The notes beneath the pieces were generated by a model. That model was not told the DNA's origin. It did no database searches and saw only the letters and a program-made list of their open reading frames with translations. The translations under genes were made by a program, and so were the position numbers. From a virus: a stretch of DNA of 64,000 bases. Within the stretch, counting starts at the first letter, position 1. Each line of letters opens with the position of its first letter. This document shows positions 36,833-44,392 of this stretch, piece by piece. The stretch lies in IMG/VR virus record IMGVR_UViG_3300032249_000373, positions 41,871 to 105,870 of that record; one strand, 5' to 3'.

Positions 36833-36905
36833 TGGTCTGTAACTCAGTTGGTAGAGTGCCGAACTGTTAATTCGGAAGTCGCAGGATCGTAGCCTGCCAG
36901 ACCAG
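36833..36905 (+). tRNA. tRNA-Asn (GTT)
   Basis: Full cloverleaf: acceptor TGGTCTG/CAGACCA, D stem ACTC/GAGT, anticodon stem CCGAA/TTCGG with loop CTGTTAA, T stem GCAGG/CCTGC. The T loop is ATCGTAG, so positions 54 and 58 are A and T instead of T and A. No CCA encoded. Confidence 0.9.
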
Positions 36906-36910
36906 CAAAA

Positions 36911-36984
36911 GCGAGTGTTGCATAATGGTAGTGCTTCTGCCTTCCAAGCAGATGGTGCCAGTTCAATTCTGGTCACTCGCTCCA
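36911..36984 (+). tRNA. tRNA-Gly (TCC)
   Basis: Acceptor GCGAGTG/CACTCGC, anticodon stem TCTGC/GCAGA with loop CTTCCAA, T loop TTCAATT. A genomic CCA follows the discriminator base. Confidence 0.92.
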
Positions 36985-36986
36985 CT

Positions 36987-37058
36987 GGCCCTATCTTCTA
37001 GTGGTTAGGATACCAGGCTTTCATCTTGGTGAGCAGAGTTCAATTCTCTGTAGGGCTA
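36987..37058 (+). tRNA. tRNA-Glu (TTC)
   Basis: Acceptor GGCCCTA/TAGGGCT, anticodon stem CCAGG/CTTGG with loop CTTTCAT, T stem CAGAG/CTCTG with loop TTCAATT. Two bases separate it from the CCA of tRNA-Gly. Confidence 0.92.
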
Positions 37059-37066
37059 CAAAAGTT

Positions 37067-37075
37067 TGATATAAT
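37067..37075 (+). promoter_or_regulatory. Extended -10 promoter
   Basis: TGATATAAT just after tRNA-Glu, upstream of the hsp20 gene, which keeps a leader of about 50 bases and an AAGGGG site. Confidence 0.55.
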
Positions 37076-37132
37076 ATATAGGTACCTGCCGATTGGGGGT
37101 ACATTAATTTATTCGCTTGAAAGGGGAATAAC

Positions 37133-37549
37133 ATGGTAACAAAGTACGCTATGGATCTATTCAATGATCCTTTTTTTATTGGCTTTAACAGAGAGTTAGG
37201 CCGTTTAAATACAGCACATAAAACAAATTCACAATCCTATCCTCCTTATGATCTTCTTAAACTAGATGAAGATACATATCAGATTTCGCTGGCTATTGCT
37301 GGTTTCTCAAAGGAAGATATTGATGTATCAGTAGATAATGGAACATTAATTATCAAGGGTGAAATTGTTGAAGTAACAGATGCAGAAGTGGTTCACAAGG
37401 GAATTGCTGGTAGAAAGTTTACCCGCACATTCGCTCTTGGTGAATATATGGAAGTAACTTCTGCAGAACTTAAGGACGGTATGCTACATGTTCATGTAGT
37501 ACGAATTGTTCCTGAAGACAAAAAGCCAAAGGTAATTGACATCAAGTAA
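37133..37549 (+). CDS. Small heat-shock protein (Hsp20 / alpha-crystallin)
   Basis: 138 residues with GAAAGGGG before the ATG. The alpha-crystallin domain shows YPPYDLLKLDEDTYQISLAI, AGFSKEDIDVSVDNGTLIIK and the ELKDGMLHV strand before a short basic tail. It is a holdase that keeps unfolded proteins soluble; phage copies may aid assembly or protect the infected cell. Length is typical of IbpA-like proteins. A leaderless promoter for the next unit starts within its last codons. Confidence 0.9.
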   Translation: MVTKYAMDLFNDPFFIGFNRELGRLNTAHKTNSQSYPPYDLLKLDEDTYQISLAIAGFSKEDIDVSVDNGTLIIKGEIVEVTDAEVVHKGIAGRKFTRTFALGEYMEVTSAELKDGMLHVHVVRIVPEDKKPKVIDIK

Positions 37550-37564
37550 TCTTTAGGCTATAAT
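37536..37564 (+). promoter_or_regulatory. Consensus promoter, leaderless type
   Basis: TTGACA (37536-37541), 17 bases, TATAAT (37559-37564), six bases to ATG 37571. Confidence 0.8.
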
Positions 37565-37570
37565 AGTAGT

Positions 37571-37645
37571 ATGGTATATTTGGTATTTTACTAAATGTTT
37601 TATACTTATCTAAATGTCCTGAGTATGACAAAAACTGCTCAATAA
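37571..37645 (+). other. Two tandem mini-ORFs in an mRNA leader
   Basis: A leaderless ATG at 37571 opens a 7-codon frame (MVYLVFY, stop 37592-37594), followed at once by an ATG (37595) opening a 16-codon frame that ends at 37645. They sit 20-90 bases before the next gene. They could be leader peptides controlling it, or chance. Confidence 0.4.
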
Positions 37646-37664
37646 ATAAAAAAGGATGTATTAA

Positions 37665-38378
37665 ATGTCTAAAAAAATAAAGTTTAAAGAAGCCTGTGAC
37701 GGTATAGAAGAGACAGTAGGCTTTCCAAAACCATCCTCAAAATACATTCCAGACTGGTTTAAGTCTATACCAGCAGTTAGGCATGTAAATGGTCAAGTTA
37801 GAACTGGAAGAGCATCAAGTACCGTAAAAGCATGCCTGCCATTTTTAGATGCAATGTCTACAGGATACACTATTTCTTTAGGACAAGATATTGAGGTTCA
37901 AGATAAAGATAACACAAAAAATCTTTTTTGGACAACAAACAGAGATCCTTTTTCACAATTTTTAGAAGCAGATTATCCAGAAACAAGGTCTGAAGGAATG
38001 CCAGTTCCACATGGATATGATAGTAATATTTGGAGAGTGAATACTGGAATAATCCCTATAGTTGATTCTGGGTGCAGCATACTTGTAACTCACCCTTTTA
38101 ATAGGTATGATTTGCCATATCTTGTACTTAGTGGTGTTATTGATGCCGATAAAGCACATAGAACACTTGCTGCTAATATTTATATAAGAAAAGATTTTGT
38201 TGGAATTATAGATAAAGATACACCCCTATTGCAGATTTTTCCATTTAAAAGAGAAAATTGGAAAAAAGAAGACACGTTACACAATAAAAAAGAAAATTTA
38301 ATTAATGATTGGAAACTTCTTTCAACAATTGAAAGATCTTATCTAAAAAATTTTTGGTCTAAAAAAACATATCAATAA
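37665..38378 (+). CDS. Unknown family protein, copy A (THPFNR family)
   Basis: 237 residues with AAAGGA upstream. It shares a pattern with the gene at 44839: an IPDWF/VPEWY motif near the start, THPFNRYDLP, a GVIDADKAH stretch and PLLQIFPFKRENW, plus a KNFWSKK end. The beta-rich core with His and acidic residues suggests a cupin-like barrel, possibly with a metal site. I recall similar unknown proteins in aquatic phages. Function unknown. Confidence 0.65.
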   Translation: MSKKIKFKEACDGIEETVGFPKPSSKYIPDWFKSIPAVRHVNGQVRTGRASSTVKACLPFLDAMSTGYTISLGQDIEVQDKDNTKNLFWTTNRDPFSQFLEADYPETRSEGMPVPHGYDSNIWRVNTGIIPIVDSGCSILVTHPFNRYDLPYLVLSGVIDADKAHRTLAANIYIRKDFVGIIDKDTPLLQIFPFKRENWKKEDTLHNKKENLINDWKLLSTIERSYLKNFWSKKTYQ

Positions 38379-38391
38379 AAGGAGATAAAAA

Positions 38392-39036
38392 ATGGCAGCA
38401 AAAGGTAGTCTAGAAGCAATCATTGAGGTTGCAAAGAAAGAGTTAGGAACCATTGAAGGTCCTAAAGATAATGAAACAAAATACGGTGCATGGATTAAGG
38501 TTAACTTCCAACCATGGTGCCAGTCATTTGTTTCTTGGTGTGCATTTACTGCGGGGGTAGCAAAGTTTCCAAAGTCTGCATCAACAGTTGCAGCATCAGA
38601 TCAGTTTAAGAAAGAAGGTCGTTGGTCAGATGCTCGTAATGATGATCCAATGCCAGGAGACTGGATCTATTTTGATTTCCCAGAAGATGGCGTAAATCGT
38701 ATTTCACATGTTGGTCTTTGCATTAAGAACAATGGTGATGGAACAATTCAAGTTATTGAAGGAAACACTTCAGGAACTGCAAAGGGAGACCAGCGCAATG
38801 GAGGAATGTGTGTTGAGAAAACTCGTGGTTATGTAAAAAACAACAAGAAAAAGTTGGTTAACGCTGTAGTTGGCTGGGGTCGTCCAGTATATACTGGAGA
38901 AGAAAATGCTCCACTACTAAACAAGTTAGCAGCAGCACCAGCCAAGGCAACATCTGCAGATGCTGCTAAAAAGACTTCAACAACTCAAAATATTAAAAAG
39001 TCTTCTGGTGGAAGCAAAGGAAACCAGGTTAAGTAA
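38392..39036 (+). CDS. CHAP-domain endolysin
   Basis: 214 residues with AAGGAG upstream. An amidase/CHAP-type core: Cys in PWCQSFVSWC, His in RISHVGLC, and an acidic residue in VIEGNTSG. The C-terminal part is Ala/Lys/Ser-rich, like a wall-binding tail. It would cut peptidoglycan during lysis. The holin-like genes are 5 kb upstream, an unusual gap. Confidence 0.82.
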   Translation: MAAKGSLEAIIEVAKKELGTIEGPKDNETKYGAWIKVNFQPWCQSFVSWCAFTAGVAKFPKSASTVAASDQFKKEGRWSDARNDDPMPGDWIYFDFPEDGVNRISHVGLCIKNNGDGTIQVIEGNTSGTAKGDQRNGGMCVEKTRGYVKNNKKKLVNAVVGWGRPVYTGEENAPLLNKLAAAPAKATSADAAKKTSTTQNIKKSSGGSKGNQVK

Positions 39037-39222
39037 TTGCCAGTATACGAATACAAATGTACAGGACAATGTTCTGAAGTTGTAATCAAACAAAGATCTA
39101 TTAAAGATACCGATCCAGGGTATGAGTGTGAAACTTGCACTCTACCACTGGAACGTGTATACTCTAATGTAACAGCAGTATTCAACGGTAGTGGATTTTA
39201 TTCCACTGATAACAGAAAGTAG
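39037..39222 (+). CDS. FmdB-family zinc ribbon protein
   Basis: 61 residues from TTG directly after the endolysin stop. PVYEYKCTGQC near the start and CETC later, ending GSGFYSTDNRK, match the FmdB-type zinc ribbon family. Its role is unproven; possible nucleic acid or protein regulator. Confidence 0.85.
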   Translation: MPVYEYKCTGQCSEVVIKQRSIKDTDPGYECETCTLPLERVYSNVTAVFNGSGFYSTDNRK

Positions 39223-39225
39223 CGG

Positions 39226-39231
39226 TATACT
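39226..39231 (+). promoter_or_regulatory. -10 box of leaderless type
   Basis: TATACT six bases before ATG 39238. The -35 region is poor. Confidence 0.5.
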
Positions 39232-39237
39232 ATGAAC

Positions 39238-39462
39238 ATGACAATGACAGAAGAAGTTGTTCAAAAAGAATGGCTATTAAAAGCAACAGATCGTTGTGAT
39301 TCTTGTCCATCAGAAGCACTTGTAAAGGTAACTGGAATGTCTGGAGAATTAATGTTTTGTGGACATCATTATAATAAAATTATGAACAACCCAGAAGGAT
39401 ATAAAAAGATGATGTCTTTTGCTCTTACTGTTATTGACGAACGAGAAAAGTTGGCGGTGTAA
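39238..39462 (+). CDS. DUF7455-like zinc protein
   Basis: 74 residues; the ATG at 39238 fits the -10 spacing better than ATG 39232. The pattern DRCDSCPSEALVKVT and LMFCGHHYNKI matches a small actinobacterial and actinophage family (DUF7455) with a Cys2-Cys-His2 type zinc site. Function unknown. Confidence 0.75.
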   Translation: MTMTEEVVQKEWLLKATDRCDSCPSEALVKVTGMSGELMFCGHHYNKIMNNPEGYKKMMSFALTVIDEREKLAV

Positions 39463-39465
39463 ATA

Positions 39466-39873
39466 ATGTATGAATACTATGTAAGAAAAGTAGAGAATGT
39501 AGTAGATGGAGATACCATTGACGTTCTTATTGATTTAGGGTTTGATATCCTATTTGCATCTCGTGTAAGACTGGCTGGTATTGATACTCCTGAGTCTCGT
39601 ACAAAGGATCTTGCTGAGAAGGCCCTTGGTCTTGAAGCCAAGGAATATCTAAAGAAATCTTTAAAGGACGCTAAGTCTGTTGTGATTAAGACTGAGAAGA
39701 TGGACTCTTCTGAAAAGTATGGTCGTATTTTAGGCTGGGTATATGTAGATGGAAACACAGTATCTCTTAATGACATGATGATTAATGATGGTTATGCTTG
39801 GGGATATCTTGGAGATACTAAGGTAAAAGATTTTTCAGCACTTAAAAAGGCTAGACTAAAATCAGGTAAGTAA
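39466..39873 (+). CDS. Thermonuclease-like (SNase) protein
   Basis: 135 residues. VVDGDTIDVLIDLGF, RLAGIDTPES and EKYGRILGWVY carry the Arg-Asp-Glu-Arg residues of the staphylococcal nuclease active site on an OB fold. No signal peptide, so it would act in the cell, perhaps on host DNA or RNA. It overlaps the next gene by one base. Confidence 0.88.
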   Translation: MYEYYVRKVENVVDGDTIDVLIDLGFDILFASRVRLAGIDTPESRTKDLAEKALGLEAKEYLKKSLKDAKSVVIKTEKMDSSEKYGRILGWVYVDGNTVSLNDMMINDGYAWGYLGDTKVKDFSALKKARLKSGK

Positions 39874-40097
39874 TGGATGCAAAAAGCCAAGCACTTCTTG
39901 ATCATTTAATTAATCAAGGCGCTATTCAAATATCAGACATTGACAGTAATGGAGAGATTGTTTATTCTATTACTGATAAGTTGCAGGAAGTTCATCCAGA
40001 ACTATATATGGAACTTAAAGATGAATTTGAGCACAACATGTTTGAGATGATAAATCAAGGACCAAGAATTATGACGTGGAGAATTAGGGCAAAATAA
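39873..40097 (+). CDS. Small unknown protein, paralogue A
   Basis: 74 residues. It shares QGAIQISDIDSNGEIVYSIT, KLQEVHPELY with the gene at 40348 (EGALEVAGVDS, ELLYSIT, KMQEVMPDMY), so the two are paralogues flanking a thioredoxin gene. No known family. Confidence 0.6.
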   Translation: MDAKSQALLDHLINQGAIQISDIDSNGEIVYSITDKLQEVHPELYMELKDEFEHNMFEMINQGPRIMTWRIRAK

Positions 40098-40361
40098 ATG
40101 AAAATGATTCTTTATTTTACTGCTGATTGGTGTAATCCATGTAAACAGACAAAGCCCATTGTTGAAGAGTTAAATCGTGAACAGATTATGGCTAAGTTTT
40201 TTATTGTTGATGTTGATGTTGATATTGAAATGACTAAAGATTTTGAGATTAAGTCTGTTCCTACATTTATAGTAATGAAAAATAATACTGAGATTTATCG
40301 TACAACTGGTGCAAAAACAAGGCAGCAGTTAGAGGAGTTAATTAGATATGAACAACAATGA
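40098..40361 (+). CDS. Thioredoxin-like protein
   Basis: 87 residues. FTADWCNPCKQTKP holds the WCxxC redox centre, and SVPTFIVM the cis-proline. It would reduce disulphides, for example in ribonucleotide reductase or virion proteins. Directly adjacent to its neighbours (overlap 14 bases downstream). Confidence 0.92.
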   Translation: MKMILYFTADWCNPCKQTKPIVEELNREQIMAKFFIVDVDVDIEMTKDFEIKSVPTFIVMKNNTEIYRTTGAKTRQQLEELIRYEQQ

Positions 40362-40677
40362 AGATGAACTAATCAAAAATCTAATACTTGAAGGTGCCCT
40401 AGAAGTTGCTGGAGTAGATTCAGAAACTAATGAACTTCTGTATAGCATTACTCCAAAAATGCAAGAAGTTATGCCAGATATGTATGAAGACCATCTAACT
40501 CAAGTAAACAAAGATCTTTTAAACCTATGGGAAAAGGGATACGTTAATATTGACTTTTTCTTGGCAGACCCAGTAGTAACTATATCTGAAAAGGGTCTTG
40601 ACAAGAGTGAGATTTCTAAACTTACCAAGCCTGAGATTTGGGCATTAGAAGAAGTCAAAAGACTTCTAAAAAGATAA
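40348..40677 (+). CDS. Small unknown protein, paralogue B
   Basis: 109 residues; the first half matches paralogue A at 39873. The C-terminal half is helical and charged. Unknown function. Confidence 0.6.
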   Translation: MNNNEDELIKNLILEGALEVAGVDSETNELLYSITPKMQEVMPDMYEDHLTQVNKDLLNLWEKGYVNIDFFLADPVVTISEKGLDKSEISKLTKPEIWALEEVKRLLKR

Positions 40678-40681
40678 AGTC

Positions 40682-40690
40682 TGATATAAT
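40682..40690 (+). promoter_or_regulatory. Extended -10, leaderless type
   Basis: TGATATAAT followed by six bases and ATG 40697; no strong -35. Confidence 0.6.
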
Positions 40691-40696
40691 CGTTAT

Positions 40697-41281
40697 ATGA
40701 TAAAAGAGGGCGACTTTGTTATGGGCATGACATCTGAGGGTGTTATGCATGGCGTTGTAGAGCACATTATGGTTGAGGGTGGAACATTAGGGACTCCTGG
40801 ATCAGAGTATGCCCTTGAGTCAATGCCACCAGAAAACCCAGCAATGTCTGTTAGAATTTATAAAGAAGAAGATGGCAAGTGGGAACCAACAGCCTATAGT
40901 ATTGGGATGATGTACAAGGATGCAACTGTTGCAGACATAAACAATCACAATATGGAAGAGGATAGCGAAGAGATGGATTCAGAAGTTGCAATGGCAATGT
41001 ATGATTCATCAATTGGAAAATCACAAGAAATGGAAGACGAAATGGAAAAAGCAAAAAAGCCTAACTATGGTGAAATGATTCAACCACGTCGTGGTGGCTC
41101 AACACCTTCTAACCCAAGACTTTATGCAAGAGTTGTGCAAGCAGCAAAAGATAAGTTTGACGTTTATCCATCTGCAGTTGCAAACTCTTGGGTTGTTCAA
41201 GAATACAAGCGCCGTGGTGGAACATATAAGTCTGAAAAAGAATTGGGATCAGATAATTTTTGGAATGGATTTTTAAAATAA
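40697..41281 (+). CDS. Protein with DUF5872-like C-terminus
   Basis: 194 residues, predicted from a leaderless mRNA. The N-terminal beta-barrel-like part (GDFVMGMTSEGVMHGVVEHI) resembles a module seen in phage head-associated proteins. The C-terminal part ARVVQAAKDKFDVYPSAVAN, SWVVQEYKRRGGTY matches the small DUF5872-type domain. An acidic linker joins the two. Exact role unknown. Confidence 0.7.
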   Translation: MIKEGDFVMGMTSEGVMHGVVEHIMVEGGTLGTPGSEYALESMPPENPAMSVRIYKEEDGKWEPTAYSIGMMYKDATVADINNHNMEEDSEEMDSEVAMAMYDSSIGKSQEMEDEMEKAKKPNYGEMIQPRRGGSTPSNPRLYARVVQAAKDKFDVYPSAVANSWVVQEYKRRGGTYKSEKELGSDNFWNGFLK

Positions 41282-41415
41282 TGCCAAAGAAAAAAGCACA
41301 ATCATTTAATGCAACACAAATCAAAGATGGAAAGATTGTACGCATGAACAAAAACGGTACAGTTAAATCTATTATTGGTCCATACGAAGTGAAGCATCCA
41401 AAGAAGGATAAGTAA
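41281..41415 (+). CDS. Small basic protein
   Basis: 44 residues, very Lys-rich, overlapping both neighbours (TAATG each side). The gapless context supports a real gene; function unknown. Confidence 0.5.
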   Translation: MPKKKAQSFNATQIKDGKIVRMNKNGTVKSIIGPYEVKHPKKDK

Positions 41416-41786
41416 TGGCAGATACATATTCACCCAATGCAGGCATGAAGGCTGCTGCAAGACGTGCTTTAAAGTGGAAAGAAGATGGCAAGGCAACAGG
41501 GGCTGGAACTCCTGTCGGCTGGGGCAGAGCAACAGATATTGTTAGTGGATCGCCTATGTCTCTTGATACTGTTAAAAGAATGTACTCTTTCTTTTCACGT
41601 CATGAAGTAGATAAAAAAGGAAAAGGTTTCTTTGATGGTCCAGAGTTTCCATCAAATGGAAGAATAATGTGGGATGCCTGGGGTGGAGATGCAGGATTTG
41701 CATGGAGTCGCAGCATAGTTGAACGTGAAAAAAGCAAGACAGAAAAGGTTTGGCAAGGAAGTCCATTTAGTTTCAAGGGGGAATAA
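41415..41786 (+). CDS. Conserved phage domain protein, unknown
   Basis: 123 residues. AARRALKWKEDGKATGAG, GWGRATDIVSG, TVKRMYSFFSRHEVDKKG and AWGGDAGFAWS form a pattern I know from many phage structural or head-maturation polyproteins, here as a stand-alone gene. The biochemical role is not established. Confidence 0.65.
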   Translation: MADTYSPNAGMKAAARRALKWKEDGKATGAGTPVGWGRATDIVSGSPMSLDTVKRMYSFFSRHEVDKKGKGFFDGPEFPSNGRIMWDAWGGDAGFAWSRSIVEREKSKTEKVWQGSPFSFKGE

Positions 41787-41788
41787 GT

Positions 41789-41968
41789 ATGGAAGATTTA
41801 ACTATTGATGAATTAAGACAACTTTTGGCATTCTATAAACAAAGAGCGTCAGACGTAGAGTTTTCGTTATTACAGACGCAAATAAAACTAAATAAGTTTA
41901 TGTCTGCTCAATTAGTTTCAGATCAAAATGTTTCAAAAAAAGAAGCACCAGAAAAAACAACTAAATAA
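41789..41968 (+). CDS. Small coiled-coil protein
   Basis: 59 residues with AAGGGGG upstream; one amphipathic helix. Unknown function. Confidence 0.55.
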   Translation: MEDLTIDELRQLLAFYKQRASDVEFSLLQTQIKLNKFMSAQLVSDQNVSKKEAPEKTTK

Positions 41969-41980
41969 TTAGGAGAAAAG

Positions 41981-42397
41981 ATGCAGGCTATTTTAATTAT
42001 CGGCTTGACATTGATCTCTTTTTCATCTATAATTATAGTAATGAACAAAAAAAGAAAAAAATCTTTTAATAAAGTATTGTATCGTCAAAGCGATATGCAC
42101 AATATATTAAAAGATTTTTTCTTTAAGGACATTTTTGATGATAAAGTTGTTACTTCTCAATCTCGGATTTGGAAAGAAAAACAAACAACTAGGGTTGTCA
42201 TAATAGATCAAAAAGCATATTGGGTATCAAATAACATGTTTTATGTTGGTGATACAGTTGAGGGAAAGGTTAGACCAGAAACTGGTAAGCCTTTAGACAC
42301 AACCAAGATGTCAAAAAAAGAAATAGATAAGATGTTATTCATCCTGGATAACTTAAAGAATGGGAAACTAAATGATAGTGGCAGTGCAGGGAACTAA
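41981..42397 (+). CDS. Membrane-anchored protein, unknown
   Basis: 138 residues with AGGAGAA before the ATG. One N-terminal hydrophobic helix (about 3-20) followed by a basic stretch (NKKRKK) suggests a membrane anchor with the rest in the cytoplasm. No known domain in the soluble part. Confidence 0.6.
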   Translation: MQAILIIGLTLISFSSIIIVMNKKRKKSFNKVLYRQSDMHNILKDFFFKDIFDDKVVTSQSRIWKEKQTTRVVIIDQKAYWVSNNMFYVGDTVEGKVRPETGKPLDTTKMSKKEIDKMLFILDNLKNGKLNDSGSAGN

Positions 42398-42722
42398 TGA
42401 GTTTGATGACTATAACCTATTCCTTCGTGCTATAAGCGTTGCTTTATCTGGAATGAAAGAAGAAGAAAAAGATTTTATAATTTATTCTGTTGGTCCAACA
42501 AGGGTCAACTCTTTTGTTTCAGAGTTTTCAAACCTTTCAGAAAGAGGAATGAAGGCAAGGGGTCGTAAGATAAAGTTTTACAAAGTTCCAGAAAGTTGGG
42601 TACATGACAACATGGATCAAGTAAACTATTTTGCATTTCTTAGTAAACCAAAAGAGCCAGTATCCAAACTAACCACTTTTGCAGAATCAAAAAATGTAGA
42701 AGTAGGAATCTTCCGTTACTAA
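42372..42722 (+). CDS. Possible SLOG/Rossmann-like protein
   Basis: 116 residues, overlapping the previous gene by 26 bases. MIVAVQGTNEFDDYNLFLRA and a following strand-helix alternation (DFIIYSVGPTRV, RKIKFYKVP) read like a small Rossmann-like SLOG domain that binds nucleotides. The call is tentative. Confidence 0.5.
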   Translation: MIVAVQGTNEFDDYNLFLRAISVALSGMKEEEKDFIIYSVGPTRVNSFVSEFSNLSERGMKARGRKIKFYKVPESWVHDNMDQVNYFAFLSKPKEPVSKLTTFAESKNVEVGIFRY

Positions 42723-42735
42723 AAGAAAGAATACA

Positions 42736-42945
42736 ATGATAATTAATTCGTTAGCACACATGGAAAAGATTGTTTCAAAGAATAAAGAACTTGAGTGGGT
42801 TGGTTGGGACGTTGTAGAGCGTAAGAGATCAGACCTTGCAAGAACATCTCCAAGTGGAGTACGTGTAAAAAATGCATGGTACCTACAAAAAACCTTTAAC
42901 CTTGATCGCAATGGTTGGGATATTCCAAACAAATACGGTCAGTAA
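42736..42945 (+). CDS. Small conserved protein before WhiB
   Basis: 69 residues. WVGWDVVERKRSDLARTSP and GVRVKNAWYLQKTF suggest a compact mixed fold. Its stop abuts the WhiB start codon. Unknown function. Confidence 0.6.
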   Translation: MIINSLAHMEKIVSKNKELEWVGWDVVERKRSDLARTSPSGVRVKNAWYLQKTFNLDRNGWDIPNKYGQ

Positions 42946-43230
42946 ATGAAACAACATTTATGGAAAGATGAAGCAGCGTGTCTTGGTCTTGATACTAATA
43001 TATTTTTTGATAAGTATGAAGACAGTGTAGATGTACGTCCAATTGTAGATTCAATGTGCCAAAGATGTCCAGTTTCAAAGATTTGCTTTGCTAACGGAGT
43101 TTCTGGTAAAGAGTATGGTGTTTGGGGTGGAGTATTTCTTGAACTTGGAAACATATCTAGAGAGTTTAATAAACACAAAACTAAACAAGACTGGGCTAAT
43201 ACTTGGCAAGCATTGACAATGGAGAAGTAA
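42946..43230 (+). CDS. WhiB-family transcription factor
   Basis: 94 residues. Four Cys (AACLG, CQRCPVSKIC) to bind a 4Fe-4S cluster, and the GVWGG turn after them, are the WhiB signature; WhiB proteins occur essentially only in actinobacteria and their phages. They act with the host sigma factor to tune transcription. This is the clearest host marker in the window. It starts immediately after the preceding stop. Confidence 0.93.
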   Translation: MKQHLWKDEAACLGLDTNIFFDKYEDSVDVRPIVDSMCQRCPVSKICFANGVSGKEYGVWGGVFLELGNISREFNKHKTKQDWANTWQALTMEK

Positions 43231-43461
43231 TTGTATACAGACAATATGCGTAGAGCCTTTCACTCTATTGTTCCTCCAAAAGGATTTACTATAGAGTTAA
43301 TTGACAACGAACATTTCTTAACTATCAAGTTAAACGAATTTAAGTTTGCAAAAATGGTTCATGACGATAAAATACAGGCTCTTCAATATGTTTTAAATTT
43401 AAAGAAAGCATTAGAGTTGGAAGGCGCAATTGTTTTGGTTACAAGAGAGGCTATAAAATGA
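43231..43461 (+). CDS. Small conserved protein after WhiB
   Basis: 76 residues from TTG directly after the WhiB stop (an ATG at 43246 is possible). Beta-alpha fold, basic C-terminus, no known family. Likely coexpressed with whiB. Confidence 0.55.
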   Translation: MYTDNMRRAFHSIVPPKGFTIELIDNEHFLTIKLNEFKFAKMVHDDKIQALQYVLNLKKALELEGAIVLVTREAIK

Positions 43462-44372
43462 GAATCTTTATATCTATTGCTTCTTATCGTGATCCAGAAC
43501 TTCAATGGACAATTAAAAGTGCTATTGAAAATGCTAACAATCCAGACAATCTATATTTTGGAGTTGTTCATCAAGGAGTTGACTCAGAATTATTTGACAT
43601 TCACTCAACTAAAAACATGTCTTTAATTAAGATGCATCCAAAAGAGGCAAAAGGTGCAGGATTTGCAAGAGCAAAAGCGATGGAACTGTACTCTGGACAA
43701 GAGTATTTTCTTCAAATTGATTCACATACAAGGTTTGCTCCTGGATGGGACTTAATATGTATTGATCAGTTAAACAGGGCTAAAAATATATCTGGTCATA
43801 GTCGTGTATTGTTGTCATACTTTCCTGCCCCTTTTGAACCTGAAAGAAATGGAGGTATGTTTTTAGTAAAAAATAACCCAAAAATAAAAGAATATCCAAC
43901 TAGACAAAAAATATTATTAAATAAAAGAAAACAGTGGACAGCAGAAAGATTTGAGTTTGATAGTAAACTAAAAGAAAACCCAGAACTTTCTCAAACAGTT
44001 CTTGGTGGATTTATGTTTTCAGATGGATCAATAGTTAACGAAGTGCCTTATGATCCAGAGATTAGTTTCTTTGGTGAAGAGATTTGTTTTGCTATGAGAT
44101 CATGGACAAGAGGATGGGACATATACTCTCCTTCAAAAAATATTGTTTATCATTTTTATTCTCGTGGAGGATACAGCAAGATATGGAAAGATAGAAATTT
44201 ACGTGGTATGTCTTGGAAAGAAATAGAAGATATCTCGTATAGTAAACAAAAAAGAGTTCTTTGTGGCGAAGAAAAGGGAGTTTTTGGTGCTGGAAACATT
44301 AGAACCCTTTCCGAGTATGAGATCTTTACTAATACTAACTTTAAAGATTTTTATAGTTTGACAAAGCCTTAG
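43458..44372 (+). CDS. GlcNAc-type glycosyltransferase
   Basis: 304 residues, ATGA overlap. IFISIASYRDPELQWTI, then FLQIDSHTRFAPGWD (DxH metal motif), matches the GlcNAc glycosyltransferase family (PF11397) known from protein-glycosylating eukaryotic enzymes and found in some large phages. It would transfer a sugar from a nucleotide donor, to a virion protein, DNA base or glycan. Confidence 0.82.
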   Translation: MRIFISIASYRDPELQWTIKSAIENANNPDNLYFGVVHQGVDSELFDIHSTKNMSLIKMHPKEAKGAGFARAKAMELYSGQEYFLQIDSHTRFAPGWDLICIDQLNRAKNISGHSRVLLSYFPAPFEPERNGGMFLVKNNPKIKEYPTRQKILLNKRKQWTAERFEFDSKLKENPELSQTVLGGFMFSDGSIVNEVPYDPEISFFGEEICFAMRSWTRGWDIYSPSKNIVYHFYSRGGYSKIWKDRNLRGMSWKEIEDISYSKQKRVLCGEEKGVFGAGNIRTLSEYEIFTNTNFKDFYSLTKP

Positions 44373-44386
44373 TGTTAGGATATAAT
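44358..44386 (+). promoter_or_regulatory. Consensus promoter, leaderless type
   Basis: TTGACA (44358-44363), 17 bases, TATAAT (44381-44386), six bases to ATG 44393. Confidence 0.8.
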
Positions 44387-44392
44387 TAAAAC

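Noticed and set aside
37601-37619. Third leaderless start with TATACT seven bases before an ATG at 37614
   Set aside because: The frame has only two codons and the -35 spacing is poor.
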